From: an uncultured Caryophanales bacterium
GTDB lineage: Bacteria; Bacillota_I; Bacilli_A; RF39; UBA660
Direction: 5' to 3'
Assembly: GCA_946410555.1 (NCBI GenBank)
Contig: CAMKAT010000009.1
Coordinates: 1-40,390 of the forward strand
DNA: 40,390 bases
The notes beneath the pieces were generated by a model. That model made no database searches, was not told the DNA's origin, and worked only from the letters and a program-made list of their open reading frames with translations. Made by a program: the position numbers and the translations under genes. Positions 18,201-26,941 of this stretch are shown one piece after another; position 1 is the stretch's first letter; each line of letters begins with the position of its first letter.

Positions 18201-20144
18201 TTATGCACCCCCTGAAACATCAATTAAGTCATTAATATTTTCTTTAATAACATTAATTTCTAAATTATTTTTTAAATTATTTGTTAAATTTAATTCTTTT
18301 TCTTTATTCTTATCTACAAAAACATAATCAATTAATGAAATGCTTGTTTTTTCATTTATTTTTTCATCTTCATCATTTACTAATAAACCAAATCTATATC
18401 CTTGTTTTTTCATTCTTTCAATAGTCTTTTTATTATTAGTAATAGCATCACTCTTATTAATAAGTATTACTCTATTTTTAGCCATTTCATCATTTAACAT
18501 ATTTTCTACTTTGTTTAGTTTATTATTCTTTTTATATAAGCTTTCAGGCATATATAAAAGATAATAATTATTAGTATTACAAGACAATATGTCTTCGGAA
18601 AGTTTACCAAGTAAAATATTAATTGTAACTAATATTTTATCTTCTGCTACTATTCCTTCATCATATGTTTTATCAATTATATAATCGCTATAAATCTTAC
18701 TAAAATTAATATTATGTTTAAGTTTTAAAGCATATACATTTTTCTTAGATGAAAGTTCATTAAACTCTAGTTCAAACGTATTTGTCTTTAGTGAATCAAT
18801 AAGTTTATTAGTAATGCTTTTATAAGTTCTTTCACAAATAAGTAGTTTTTTAACTACTTCAATTAATTCTTTATCGTTTTTATAATAGTTATTTAAATAT
18901 TTAGATATTGTTTCTTTATATTTAACTATTTTTTCTTCTAAAACAAGATCACTTTTAAACATATCTTCAATATACAAAATTGTAGTAAATATATTAGCAA
19001 TATTTTTAACTTTAATTGAATAGAATTTATCATTTCCGTTATAAGATTTAATTAATTTTTCACTACGATTAGTAATTAATTTTTTTAGTCTAGAATTCAT
19101 GTTTCTACCGTCATAGCTTACATCAACATTTCCAACTAAATTATAATATTTACCATCGATATAAATTTTTAATAATTTTGATTTTATAGATTCTTCATTA
19201 GCTTTTTTAAATTTTGTAGTACATAAGATATTTGCAAGTTCGGATATTTCTTCTTCTTTAAAATACATGATTTTCTCTAAAATATTATTAAACTTCTTTT
19301 TACGTTTGTTTAAGTATTTTAATATAGATTCTATATTATTATCTTCATCTACATTTTCAATTTCTTCAGATATTTCTTCAGGAATCTCTTCTTCTGAAGT
19401 ATCTACTATTGTAGGAGGATTTAATTCTTCAGCATCTACAGATATTTTTCTAAATATCATAGTCTTTTCTAAATCTTCTTCATTAACAGATTCAGTATTT
19501 ATATTTGTAGGTTCATTTATCAATTCTTCAGGAATTTGTTTTATTTCAATAGGTTCTTCATCTAAATCAGAAGTATCTTCCTCTTTGATAGAAGTTTCAA
19601 TCTTCATAGGAGTAGAATCTTCAAGTTCTTTTTTATCAACAGAGAATTTCAATATTTTCTTCTTATTAAATAAAGTATGAACTGCAAATGTAGCAATTAT
19701 TAAAGTTAATATAACAAAAGGATTTAAGATTGTTTTTCTAATAATTCCAAATTTGGGCAATACATGTGCTACTTTTCCAACGATTTCATCACTAGTAATT
19801 GCACCATCACGAGTATTATTAGCATCACCCTTAGTAATGTAGTTATTATCTGATTTTTCTACCACTCTATGAGTAATAAAATCATCTTTATTCTTGTAAG
19901 TAATAATATCGTTTACATTTGGATTTTTTTCACTTTTAACAATTATCACATCACTAGGGCTAATCGTAGGTTTCATACTTCCTGTTTTTACTTCAAAAGC
20001 TGAATAGCCAAAAAAAGAGGAATAACTTTTATTAAGAATCTTGATTTGTATACAAGAATATACATTAATAAGAATTATTATTCCTAGGATAACTATTAAA
20101 AAATCTAATAAAATATTGCAAGCTTTTCTTATAGTTGTACTCAT
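18201..20144 (-). CDS. SipW-type signal peptidase fused to a ~490-residue cytosolic region
   Basis: Residues 1-160 form a complete Ser-His signal peptidase: helix at about 10-30, S56 in KTGSMKPTI, H92 in FITHRVVE, a KGDANNTRD box with D107/D113, and a second helix at about 137-158. The polypeptide then continues for about 490 residues (family members are normally under 200). There is an acidic, threonine-rich linker (about 170-270), followed by a helical Lys/Asn-rich region of unknown family with NRVILINKSDA and YRFGLLVNDE segments. The topology puts this part in the cytosol beside the AAA+ ATPase encoded three bases downstream. It may link cleavage to the ATPase or to a cytosolic scaffold. 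Confidence 0.85.
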   Translation of the reverse strand: MSTTIRKACNILLDFLIVILGIIILINVYSCIQIKILNKSYSSFFGYSAFEVKTGSMKPTISPSDVIIVKSEKNPNVNDIITYKNKDDFITHRVVEKSDNNYITKGDANNTRDGAITSDEIVGKVAHVLPKFGIIRKTILNPFVILTLIIATFAVHTLFNKKKILKFSVDKKELEDSTPMKIETSIKEEDTSDLDEEPIEIKQIPEELINEPTNINTESVNEEDLEKTMIFRKISVDAEELNPPTIVDTSEEEIPEEISEEIENVDEDNNIESILKYLNKRKKKFNNILEKIMYFKEEEISELANILCTTKFKKANEESIKSKLLKIYIDGKYYNLVGNVDVSYDGRNMNSRLKKLITNRSEKLIKSYNGNDKFYSIKVKNIANIFTTILYIEDMFKSDLVLEEKIVKYKETISKYLNNYYKNDKELIEVVKKLLICERTYKSITNKLIDSLKTNTFELEFNELSSKKNVYALKLKHNINFSKIYSDYIIDKTYDEGIVAEDKILVTINILLGKLSEDILSCNTNNYYLLYMPESLYKKNNKLNKVENMLNDEMAKNRVILINKSDAITNNKKTIERMKKQGYRFGLLVNDEDEKINEKTSISLIDYVFVDKNKEKELNLTNNLKNNLEINVIKENINDLIDVSGGA

Positions 20145-20183
20145 ATAAAAACATCCAATCTTATCCTATGTTGTTCTATAATA

Positions 20184-20212
20184 AATATAGCATAAGAGAT
20201 AGTCTTTTACAA
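20184..20212 (-). promoter_or_regulatory. Promoter of the signal peptidase/AAA+/DUF2357 operon
   Basis: TTGTAA, 17 bases, then TATATT with the extended TGC element, on the minus strand, about 40 bases before the ATG at 20144. Confidence 0.7.
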
Positions 20213-20232
20213 TATAATTAAATAGTATAATA

Positions 20233-20262
20233 AAAAAAGAATTCTATTTTTTAGAATCCTCT
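20233..20262 (-). terminator. Terminator of the adhesin operon
   Basis: GGATTCTA and TAGAATTC arms followed by seven T on the minus strand, overlapping the 3' end of the signal-peptidase-like gene. Confidence 0.8.
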
Positions 20263-20789
20263 TTTTCTTCGTCTTCACCATATTTAATTTCAATGATTAA
20301 TGCATAAATTTCATATAAGAAAATTATAAATCCTGGAACTAACACTATAAATAAGAATCCCCATTTAGATTCGATGATAGAAAGTATAGATCCATAATCA
20401 TTATATGTTTTAGTAGCTTTACCAATTATAAATTCTTCAGAGAAGGAAGCACCATTTTCAAACGCTACAGCTTTTTCTTTGTCATATTTTTCTCCGACTT
20501 TTCCAATTTCAACTGTTGCTACTCCTTTTGAATTTACTGAATAAGTGAATATTTCATCACCCTTATTAATCATGTCATATCTTGTTTTTTGAACAATTAT
20601 CAAATCACCTTTTTTATAATTTTCATTTGATACTTCTTGTTCAAGAATTATTAGTGATTTATCTCCAAATTCTGTTACACCAAACTTATTAAAGTTTAGT
20701 AGTAAAATTGTCATTACTAATGCGAATATATAAAAGCAAGTTCCAAGAATTCCCATAAGTATATTTTTAATTGTTTTTAATGTCTTCAT
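20244..20789 (-). CDS. Signal-peptidase-like membrane protein lacking catalytic residues
   Basis: The overall plan matches a SipW-type peptidase: N-terminal helix (about 10-30), a beta-rich outer part with KKGDLIIVQK (the 'x-x-G-D-x-V' strand of the family) and an IIGKATKTYNDYG segment like the usual IVGKV region, then a C-terminal helix and acidic tail. However, the expected SGSMxP box reads LIILEQEVSN, and no T-H motif follows, so both catalytic residues appear to be missing. It is probably a pseudo-enzyme that binds substrates or the active peptidases. I choose the ATG at 20789 because AAGGTGG occupies the alternative GTG at 20798. It is the last gene of the adhesin operon. Confidence 0.68.
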   Translation of the reverse strand: MKTLKTIKNILMGILGTCFYIFALVMTILLLNFNKFGVTEFGDKSLIILEQEVSNENYKKGDLIIVQKTRYDMINKGDEIFTYSVNSKGVATVEIGKVGEKYDKEKAVAFENGASFSEEFIIGKATKTYNDYGSILSIIESKWGFLFIVLVPGFIIFLYEIYALIIEIKYGEDEEKEDSKK

Positions 20790-20869
20790 AATTACCACCT
20801 TGTCTATAATTATCCTATACTTATTATTACAAAAATAATGTTATCATAGTTATTTTAAACATGCAATAG

Positions 20870-21613
20870 TTATTCACATGAGCTAACTATTATATCTTCA
20901 CTCTTAACATTATTTCCGTATAAATTAATTATCATTTCTTCATTATTATTTAAAACTATATCAAATGAATTAATAACATCATCATTATTAGTTTTAATAT
21001 TTTTTATATTATTATTTTTAGAGACTCTTATATCATCTTTTAGAATTTTTATGTTAACACATTCTTCTTTCTTACTATTGTTATTTATAAGAAGTTTAGA
21101 TAAATTATCATATGATTTTAATTCATATTTAATATCATTTGTTTTAGTTTCTTTATTTACTTCATATGTGACTTGTAGAGTCTTTTTATAAGGCTTAATA
21201 CTTCTTGCTATAACTGTTACATTTGCAACACTTTCAAAATCACTAAGTGATAAATTTAACTTTTCGTTTGAGTAAACACCACCAGTTAATGTTGCAGTAA
21301 AGTTACTTTCACCATTTATTAAACAAACAGTATCTTTTGATATACAGCTTACTTCATATGTGATATCTTCATTTGTAAATGTATCTTTATTTAAAGCATT
21401 ACTAATATTAAATGTAATGTCACTTCCATCCCAGGAATTATAATAAAGAGTTTTTTCTTCCTCACTTAAATAATCACTTGCGAAATAAAAGTCTTTCGAA
21501 TTATAAGAATAATCCCACTTTGTTGTACTTACATATTTTGAAAATGTTTTACCTATAGAAATTAGAGATACTACTAAAAGTAAAACAATTATAATAATCA
21601 CTTTTCTTTTCAT
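20870..21613 (-). CDS. TasA-like secreted protein, 247 residues
   Basis: A signal segment (about 4-20) is followed by GKTFSKYVSTTKW, the aromatic pattern shared by the fibre-like proteins of this locus, and by DFYFASDYLS. The body is beta-rich with three or four scattered cysteines (CISKDTVCL, EECVNI and a C-terminal SSCE). AAAGGGGGAAC precedes the ATG, ten bases after the previous stop. It sits between another TasA-like gene and the signal-peptidase-like gene. Likely a minor fibre or cell-surface subunit; assignment rests on the N-terminal pattern and context. Confidence 0.65.
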   Translation of the reverse strand: MKRKVIIIIVLLLVVSLISIGKTFSKYVSTTKWDYSYNSKDFYFASDYLSEEEKTLYYNSWDGSDITFNISNALNKDTFTNEDITYEVSCISKDTVCLINGESNFTATLTGGVYSNEKLNLSLSDFESVANVTVIARSIKPYKKTLQVTYEVNKETKTNDIKYELKSYDNLSKLLINNNSKKEECVNIKILKDDIRVSKNNNIKNIKTNNDDVINSFDIVLNNNEEMIINLYGNNVKSEDIIVSSCE

Positions 21614-21623
21614 AGTTCCCCCT

Positions 21624-22148
21624 TTAATTAATTTTTTGATTTGCTTCTATCTCTAGATTTATATAGTCAACTAATCGAGAGTACTCTTCTCCACTATATT
21701 CTTTTGGAAATATAACTTCTAGAATATAATCATTTTTAACATTTTTAGAATAAGGCATTACAATATCATTTGTCTTTAATAAAGTTTCATTATCACTTGT
21801 TCTTATTCCATCTTTTGAATCAAAGAGTACATTATTATCACTATCATATAATTTAATATCTAATGGAATATAATTTCCTGTTTTTAGGACTATCTTATAC
21901 AAGATAGATACATCGCTCATACTCTCATCTATGTTATTAAGAATTGAAAAATCATAACGTTTAACACTTCCAGGTTCTAAATCACTTAACTCAATATCAA
22001 GTTTATCTTTTCTTTCTACTCCTACGCTAAATGATGCAAGTGAAATAGGTATTTCTTTTTTTACCATATTAGTATAAAGGGAGTAAGTAATACTCGTTAC
22101 ACTGATTAACATAAACATAATTATTATTATTAATATTCTTTTTTTCAT
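21624..22148 (-). CDS. TasA-like secreted protein, 174 residues
   Basis: The hydrophobic start (about 4-22) leads into ITYSLYTNMV, then ASFSVGVERKDKLDIELSDLEPGSVKRYDFSI. This is a clear match in pattern to the first strands of TasA/camelysin proteins, where a P-G-D/S turn precedes the '-x-I-x-N' strand. The domain is single and compact. The start follows the adhesin stop by five bases, with AAGGTAAG as binding site. Probably processed by the SipW-type enzymes encoded nearby. Confidence 0.72.
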   Translation of the reverse strand: MKKRILIIIIMFMLISVTSITYSLYTNMVKKEIPISLASFSVGVERKDKLDIELSDLEPGSVKRYDFSILNNIDESMSDVSILYKIVLKTGNYIPLDIKLYDSDNNVLFDSKDGIRTSDNETLLKTNDIVMPYSKNVKNDYILEVIFPKEYSGEEYSRLVDYINLEIEANQKIN

Positions 22149-22153
22149 ATTAC

Positions 22154-25135
22154 TTACCTTACTACTACCTTTATACTATTTTCACCTATATAAGTATCTT
22201 CATTATATAAAGCAAATTTAAACATATAAGAGTTCTTTTCTACACCATTTTTAAACGAAATTTGATTTTCACCATTTCTTATATTTGCAATAGATTCATT
22301 AATATAGTCGCTTATATTCACTTCAGTATATTCTTGATTAGATCCATTTCTTTCTTTCTTTTTATATAAAGAAACTTTTATATTTGGATTATCAATAGTA
22401 CTATTAATATTAAATTTAAATAGTTCATTTGCATTTATTAATCTCTTATTTACACTTACTCCAAAACTATAATTATTTATTCTTTTATTTATAACAATCG
22501 GAATGTTTATAGAATTATTACTTTGATATTTAATTACGTTATTAAAAGTTAATCCTAAAGTTATTTTTAATGTGCTACTCTCATCTAATAAACCACTTAT
22601 ATCTTCGCTTGTTTTAATTGTTAGAATATCTTTTATATTATTTAAATCATCTAATTTAATGATTGTTTTATTAGAATTATCAGGTGTATATGTTTTGTTT
22701 TTATAAACAAATTTAAGACCTTTATAATTGTCTTTATTAACTACATTATTATTAGAATCTATTACTTCAATAATTAATACTTTATCTAAATCTTCAAGAC
22801 TAGTATTTAAATATTTATTATCAAATGAAGTATTAAAATAAATATTTGTAGTTGATAAAGAATTATATTTTATTAAACTAATGTATCCTGAATTAGTGAC
22901 ATGTAAAATACTATTTATATCATCTGTTAAACTGTTTAGTTTAAAATAAATTGGATCACTTGTTAATTCACCATTATCTTTTTTAGCTTTAAAGTAAATT
23001 GAAAATTCTTTATTAGTTTCTTCAATATTTTTAAAATCAATTATTAGATTAAATTTTTCTTTATTAGAATTTTTATTAGTGTAAAATACATCACTTGATA
23101 ATCCAACTTCTCTAAATTTATTCAATAATATTTCATTATTAGTTGAATCATCTACAAGATATTCATACACTTTGTTTTCACTTAAATCATTTAAAATAAT
23201 ATGAGTATTAATTGGTAAGCTTTCATTACTAACAATACTTCTTGTAAATCCATCTAAAGAGAAATTACTATTATCTAATTCAACATTAAAACTAATAGAT
23301 GAATTATAAGTCATCTCACTATTAAACTTTAAGTTATTACCAGATTTAACATTTGTAAGTTCATATTTCGTATCAATAAAATGATCACTATTTATATATA
23401 TTACATTAGAATTATTATCCTCTACTTTTACATAAACAATCGAGTCATTCATTATATTAACAGACTTCTTATAATTAATCCATGAATTAACATTTTCTAA
23501 TTCATCTAAATTTAGAATATGATTAGTTACAAGATATTCAATACTTTTAATATCATTTTTACTATAAGTTTTTATCTCAAAACTTTTATTCTTTACAAAT
23601 AAGTAATCTGTATCATGTAGATTATCCCAGCTATAATCGTCCACTTGAATTGAAGCATATATATTATCTACATATAAATAAATTCTATCTGTATTTAAGT
23701 AATAAACATCATCATTATAGTTTACTACCTTAGCATATAAAATATATGTTCCTTTATTTTTAAGTCCTATTGGATTTTCATAACTAATCCAGTTGATATT
23801 TTCTAAATCACTTTTAGTTAATTGATCTTCTGATAAATAATAATAGACATCTTTAATTGCTTTATAATCTTTAGTACTTGTTAGAATTAATGATAAATCT
23901 TCATCATAACTAATATAATCAATATCTTCTTTAAAAGTATTCCAATTATTATCCTTTAAAACGATATTTACATATTTCAAATTTTCATAATCAAGTTCAA
24001 TCAAAGGCATATCATCATATATAAAATATTCATTATCAAACATCTCTTTAATAATATCTTCATTATAAGTTAAGAAATCTTCTTGAGAGATTTTATTATA
24101 TGAGTTGGTTATTGAAATGATTGAACTCTCATTTTCACCTAAAGCATAAGTATTATATGAATTATAACTATGATCTATATTAACATTTGAATTAATTATG
24201 TTACTAACTAAACCAGAAGAATCATTATTTAAAATTCCTTCATTATAAACATAACTTAATGATGAAGTAGAAGAATCGATTGTATTTGCTATACCAGATG
24301 AAATATCGCCATTAATATTTCCTATATTATAAGACTTAGAAATATTAGTGTTCTTTATTATTCCTACCAAACCTGAAGCTATTTTATTATTTACATAAGC
24401 TCTATTAACAACATTTTCTATATTTGAATCATTAGCATTAATAATAATACCTGCACTTATTGAATTTTCATCTGAATTTATGTCAGTACCCACACTACTA
24501 AGTATATTTCCTTCAACTACTACATTATTAATTGTTGCTCCATTACTATTAAGAGCTAAGCCTGAAGAATTATATTCGCCATATAAATAAGCATTTTCTA
24601 TTATTAAATTACTAATAGTTCCACCAATGCTATCAAAAAGTGAGCTGTTATCACCTTTAATAAATAAACCATATATTGTGTGATTACCACCATCTAATGT
24701 ACCATTAAATTCACTTAACATTTCGAATTCATTAATACTGCCTACACTTTTTGTAAAAGTGCCATCTTCATAGTATTTATTAGTAGTATTATCTAAATAA
24801 TAAGTTATATCATCTTTAATATATTTTAAATTGTCATCTACTTTAAAGAAACCTCTGTTAAGAATAATATCATTAGTTATTTTAATATACTTATTATCAT
24901 AATCATTCTTTTTTAATGATTCTTTAAAGTACGCAAATTCACTTGCATTTGAAATGATATATGGAGACTCAATTGTACCATTACCAGAATTAAATGAAGA
25001 AGCAATACTTCCATCCCATTCATTAAAAGCATAATTTTTAGAAGTTACTAGTTTAGCTAACGAAGGTATTAAAACACTAATAAAAAGGAAACTACATACT
25101 AATATACTTAATAGAATTAACTTTTTATTTTTCAT
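22154..25135 (-). CDS. Large surface adhesin with GLUG-type beta-helix repeats, 993 residues
   Basis: The start is taken at the ATG at 25135, because the earlier GTG at 25150 lies in the GGGTGAG binding site. A signal anchor (about 6-28) is followed by NEWDGSIASSFNSGNGT and SPYIISNASEFAYF, the usual opening of GLUG-repeat adhesins. There follow repeated GLV/GLA-x-N-x-x-N turns to about 360 (a likely beta-helix), then several Ig-like segments with recurring WxxY/IxYVD strands to the end. It has no LPxTG motif or C-terminal anchor, so attachment would rest on an uncleaved N-terminal helix or on the fibre. It heads its own unit with a palindrome-bearing promoter. Confidence 0.78.
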   Translation of the reverse strand: MKNKKLILLSILVCSFLFISVLIPSLAKLVTSKNYAFNEWDGSIASSFNSGNGTIESPYIISNASEFAYFKESLKKNDYDNKYIKITNDIILNRGFFKVDDNLKYIKDDITYYLDNTTNKYYEDGTFTKSVGSINEFEMLSEFNGTLDGGNHTIYGLFIKGDNSSLFDSIGGTISNLIIENAYLYGEYNSSGLALNSNGATINNVVVEGNILSSVGTDINSDENSISAGIIINANDSNIENVVNRAYVNNKIASGLVGIIKNTNISKSYNIGNINGDISSGIANTIDSSTSSLSYVYNEGILNNDSSGLVSNIINSNVNIDHSYNSYNTYALGENESSIISITNSYNKISQEDFLTYNEDIIKEMFDNEYFIYDDMPLIELDYENLKYVNIVLKDNNWNTFKEDIDYISYDEDLSLILTSTKDYKAIKDVYYYLSEDQLTKSDLENINWISYENPIGLKNKGTYILYAKVVNYNDDVYYLNTDRIYLYVDNIYASIQVDDYSWDNLHDTDYLFVKNKSFEIKTYSKNDIKSIEYLVTNHILNLDELENVNSWINYKKSVNIMNDSIVYVKVEDNNSNVIYINSDHFIDTKYELTNVKSGNNLKFNSEMTYNSSISFNVELDNSNFSLDGFTRSIVSNESLPINTHIILNDLSENKVYEYLVDDSTNNEILLNKFREVGLSSDVFYTNKNSNKEKFNLIIDFKNIEETNKEFSIYFKAKKDNGELTSDPIYFKLNSLTDDINSILHVTNSGYISLIKYNSLSTTNIYFNTSFDNKYLNTSLEDLDKVLIIEVIDSNNNVVNKDNYKGLKFVYKNKTYTPDNSNKTIIKLDDLNNIKDILTIKTSEDISGLLDESSTLKITLGLTFNNVIKYQSNNSINIPIVINKRINNYSFGVSVNKRLINANELFKFNINSTIDNPNIKVSLYKKKERNGSNQEYTEVNISDYINESIANIRNGENQISFKNGVEKNSYMFKFALYNEDTYIGENSIKVVVR

Positions 25136-25157
25136 CGTGCTCTCACCCACTTAGCTG

Positions 25158-25190
25158 TTCTCTATTATAAATTTATTATATCATAGAGAA
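25158..25190 (-). promoter_or_regulatory. Adhesin promoter inside a 33-bp inverted repeat
   Basis: TTCTCTAT (25158) and ATAGAGAA (ending 25190) form perfect arms around the extended -10 TGATATAAT. An operator or a leader hairpin would fit. Confidence 0.55.
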
Positions 25191-25191
25191 T

Positions 25192-25213
25192 AAAAAAAAG
25201 GCATTAATTTGCC
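25192..25213 (-). terminator. Terminator of the subunit operon
   Basis: GGCA and TGCC arms followed by eight T on the minus strand, overlapping the stop of the 530-residue gene. The stem is short. Confidence 0.6.
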
Positions 25214-26796
25214 TTCATTTTTTCAATAATTTTATTAGCATTTACTATAAACCAGATTTTCTCAACAGTTGTATCACTTTCATTAATTTTATTAATACGA
25301 GTAATAAGTGATATTTTATTTTTTAAAGCATCTAAGTTGTCTGGAGTTAAATCATCTTCATTAATAAGAATATTATTTAATTTATACTTATTAGCTATAA
25401 TTCTTGGGATGTTATTATCTTCAAAAACTGGTAATCCTTTAACAATTAAGTTCGTAGGATTCTTAGCAAATTCATCATAAATATTACTTTGTTTTATTAC
25501 TTCATTGTAATCATTTAATTCATATACTTTTTGAATAGTTATTTTTTTAAAGTAATCAAAACTTAAAAATAATTCTAGTACATCTGATACTGTCATATTT
25601 GAATTAAGTACAGATAATACTCTAGATTTAAAGAATTCATCATCATATTTTCTATATAGATCTCTAAGTCTTTTAGTAATATTTATAGATTCCATTTTTA
25701 AATTTTTATCTTTATTACCTCTAGAAATCTTAAAATTAATTATAGTAAGAGATGCTTCCTCTTTTTTTATTGAAGTTTGAATATTCTTTAATTCAGATGA
25801 ATTACTATTCTTTTTATCTTTAATATCTTCATATTCTTCTTTAAATGAATCTATTATTGGAAGAATACTTAAATAGCCTTCATATTCTTCTAAGTTAAAA
25901 TATAATTTATTCAAGATACTACATATTGTTTTCATATTTTCTTTATCATTAATATCAACATTTTCAGATAAGAACGATGAATATGCTGACTTTCTAAACT
26001 TTGACGATTCAAGGTATTGAGAGATATCAAATTCTTTATTAACTGCTTTTTCTACGATATCAGACACATCTTCATTATTCAATTTTTCTTTTTCTAAATA
26101 TGCAGATTTTAACTTTTCAATACAAGCACTATATGTTGAAATACCATTTTCTTTAACATATTCTTTCTTAATCTTAGAAATATAAGAATCAAACTTTCTC
26201 ATATTCTTCTTAATAAGCTTACGAAAATTTATTTCTATGTGACTAATTATGTCAGGATTTACCCAATAGATTTCTTCGAATGTAACATTCAAATCATCTT
26301 GAGTTTTTTCCCCTTTTCGTACTTTTAAGAAAACATCCATATATTTATGAACATAATAATTATATTTGAAATTTTTAGAATCAAGTTTAATTCCTGCGGA
26401 AACAAATTTATCAATAAACTCATTAATAAGATTATCTATTGAATCAAAATTAAAAACATAGTAATTACTCATTCTATAAAGTAGATTATCAAATCCCATT
26501 TTCTCATAACTAGTATTAAGAGGATTTAATATATTTCTTCCCTTTTCTAGAATTTCTATTTTTTTATTCACGGAATCAAAATCTTTTTTCACTTCTGGTA
26601 CACTTAAAGCTCTCTTTTTAGCTTTAATATAATTAAATACACTTTCTCTATAAGATGTATATTTATTGACAAACTCATCTATTGAAGAATTATATTTTTT
26701 TATATTTGTTTTTGTTTTAGTAGGTAATGAAGATAAAAATGTTTTTTTAACTTCGACATCATTACTAATAAAATCTAAAAAATTATTCATTTTCAT
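25204..26796 (-). CDS. Unrecognised helical cytosolic protein, 530 residues
   Basis: I do not recognise a family. The protein is almost entirely helical, Lys/Asn/Glu-rich, with no signal peptide or membrane helix. A coiled-coil-like stretch covers about 325-380, and a mixed region near the C-terminus includes LIVKGLPVFEDNNIPRII. Placed between fibre-subunit genes, it is a candidate cytosolic partner of the export apparatus, possibly of the AAA+/DUF2357 pair, but that is only inferred from position. Two starts six bases apart are possible. The gene overlaps the end of the 46-codon gene before it, which implies coupled translation. Confidence 0.7.
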   Translation of the reverse strand: MKMNNFLDFISNDVEVKKTFLSSLPTKTKTNIKKYNSSIDEFVNKYTSYRESVFNYIKAKKRALSVPEVKKDFDSVNKKIEILEKGRNILNPLNTSYEKMGFDNLLYRMSNYYVFNFDSIDNLINEFIDKFVSAGIKLDSKNFKYNYYVHKYMDVFLKVRKGEKTQDDLNVTFEEIYWVNPDIISHIEINFRKLIKKNMRKFDSYISKIKKEYVKENGISTYSACIEKLKSAYLEKEKLNNEDVSDIVEKAVNKEFDISQYLESSKFRKSAYSSFLSENVDINDKENMKTICSILNKLYFNLEEYEGYLSILPIIDSFKEEYEDIKDKKNSNSSELKNIQTSIKKEEASLTIINFKISRGNKDKNLKMESINITKRLRDLYRKYDDEFFKSRVLSVLNSNMTVSDVLELFLSFDYFKKITIQKVYELNDYNEVIKQSNIYDEFAKNPTNLIVKGLPVFEDNNIPRIIANKYKLNNILINEDDLTPDNLDALKNKISLITRINKINESDTTVEKIWFIVNANKIIEKMKAN

Positions 26797-26923
26797 CTTC
26801 CTTTTCTACTTCTATTTTACTATCTAGAAGATATTGAATAAAAGAATCAATATCATTAAAAACTTCTATTAATTCTTCTAACGAAAGAAGAGATAAATCA
26901 AAATCAACTTTATCATTTAACAT
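26783..26923 (-). CDS. Small acidic protein of 46 residues, coupled to the 530-residue gene
   Basis: ATG at 26923 is preceded by a strong AAAGGAG eleven bases upstream. The frame runs to a TAA at 26783 and overlaps the next start by 14 bases. The product (MLNDKVDFDLSLLSLEELIE at its start) is acidic and helical with an LxxLEELIE heptad pattern. No family is recognised; it may be a small partner or chaperone of the protein encoded next. Confidence 0.68.
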   Translation of the reverse strand: MLNDKVDFDLSLLSLEELIEVFNDIDSFIQYLLDSKIEVEKEDENE

Positions 26924-26941
26924 ATATATTTACTCCTTTCA

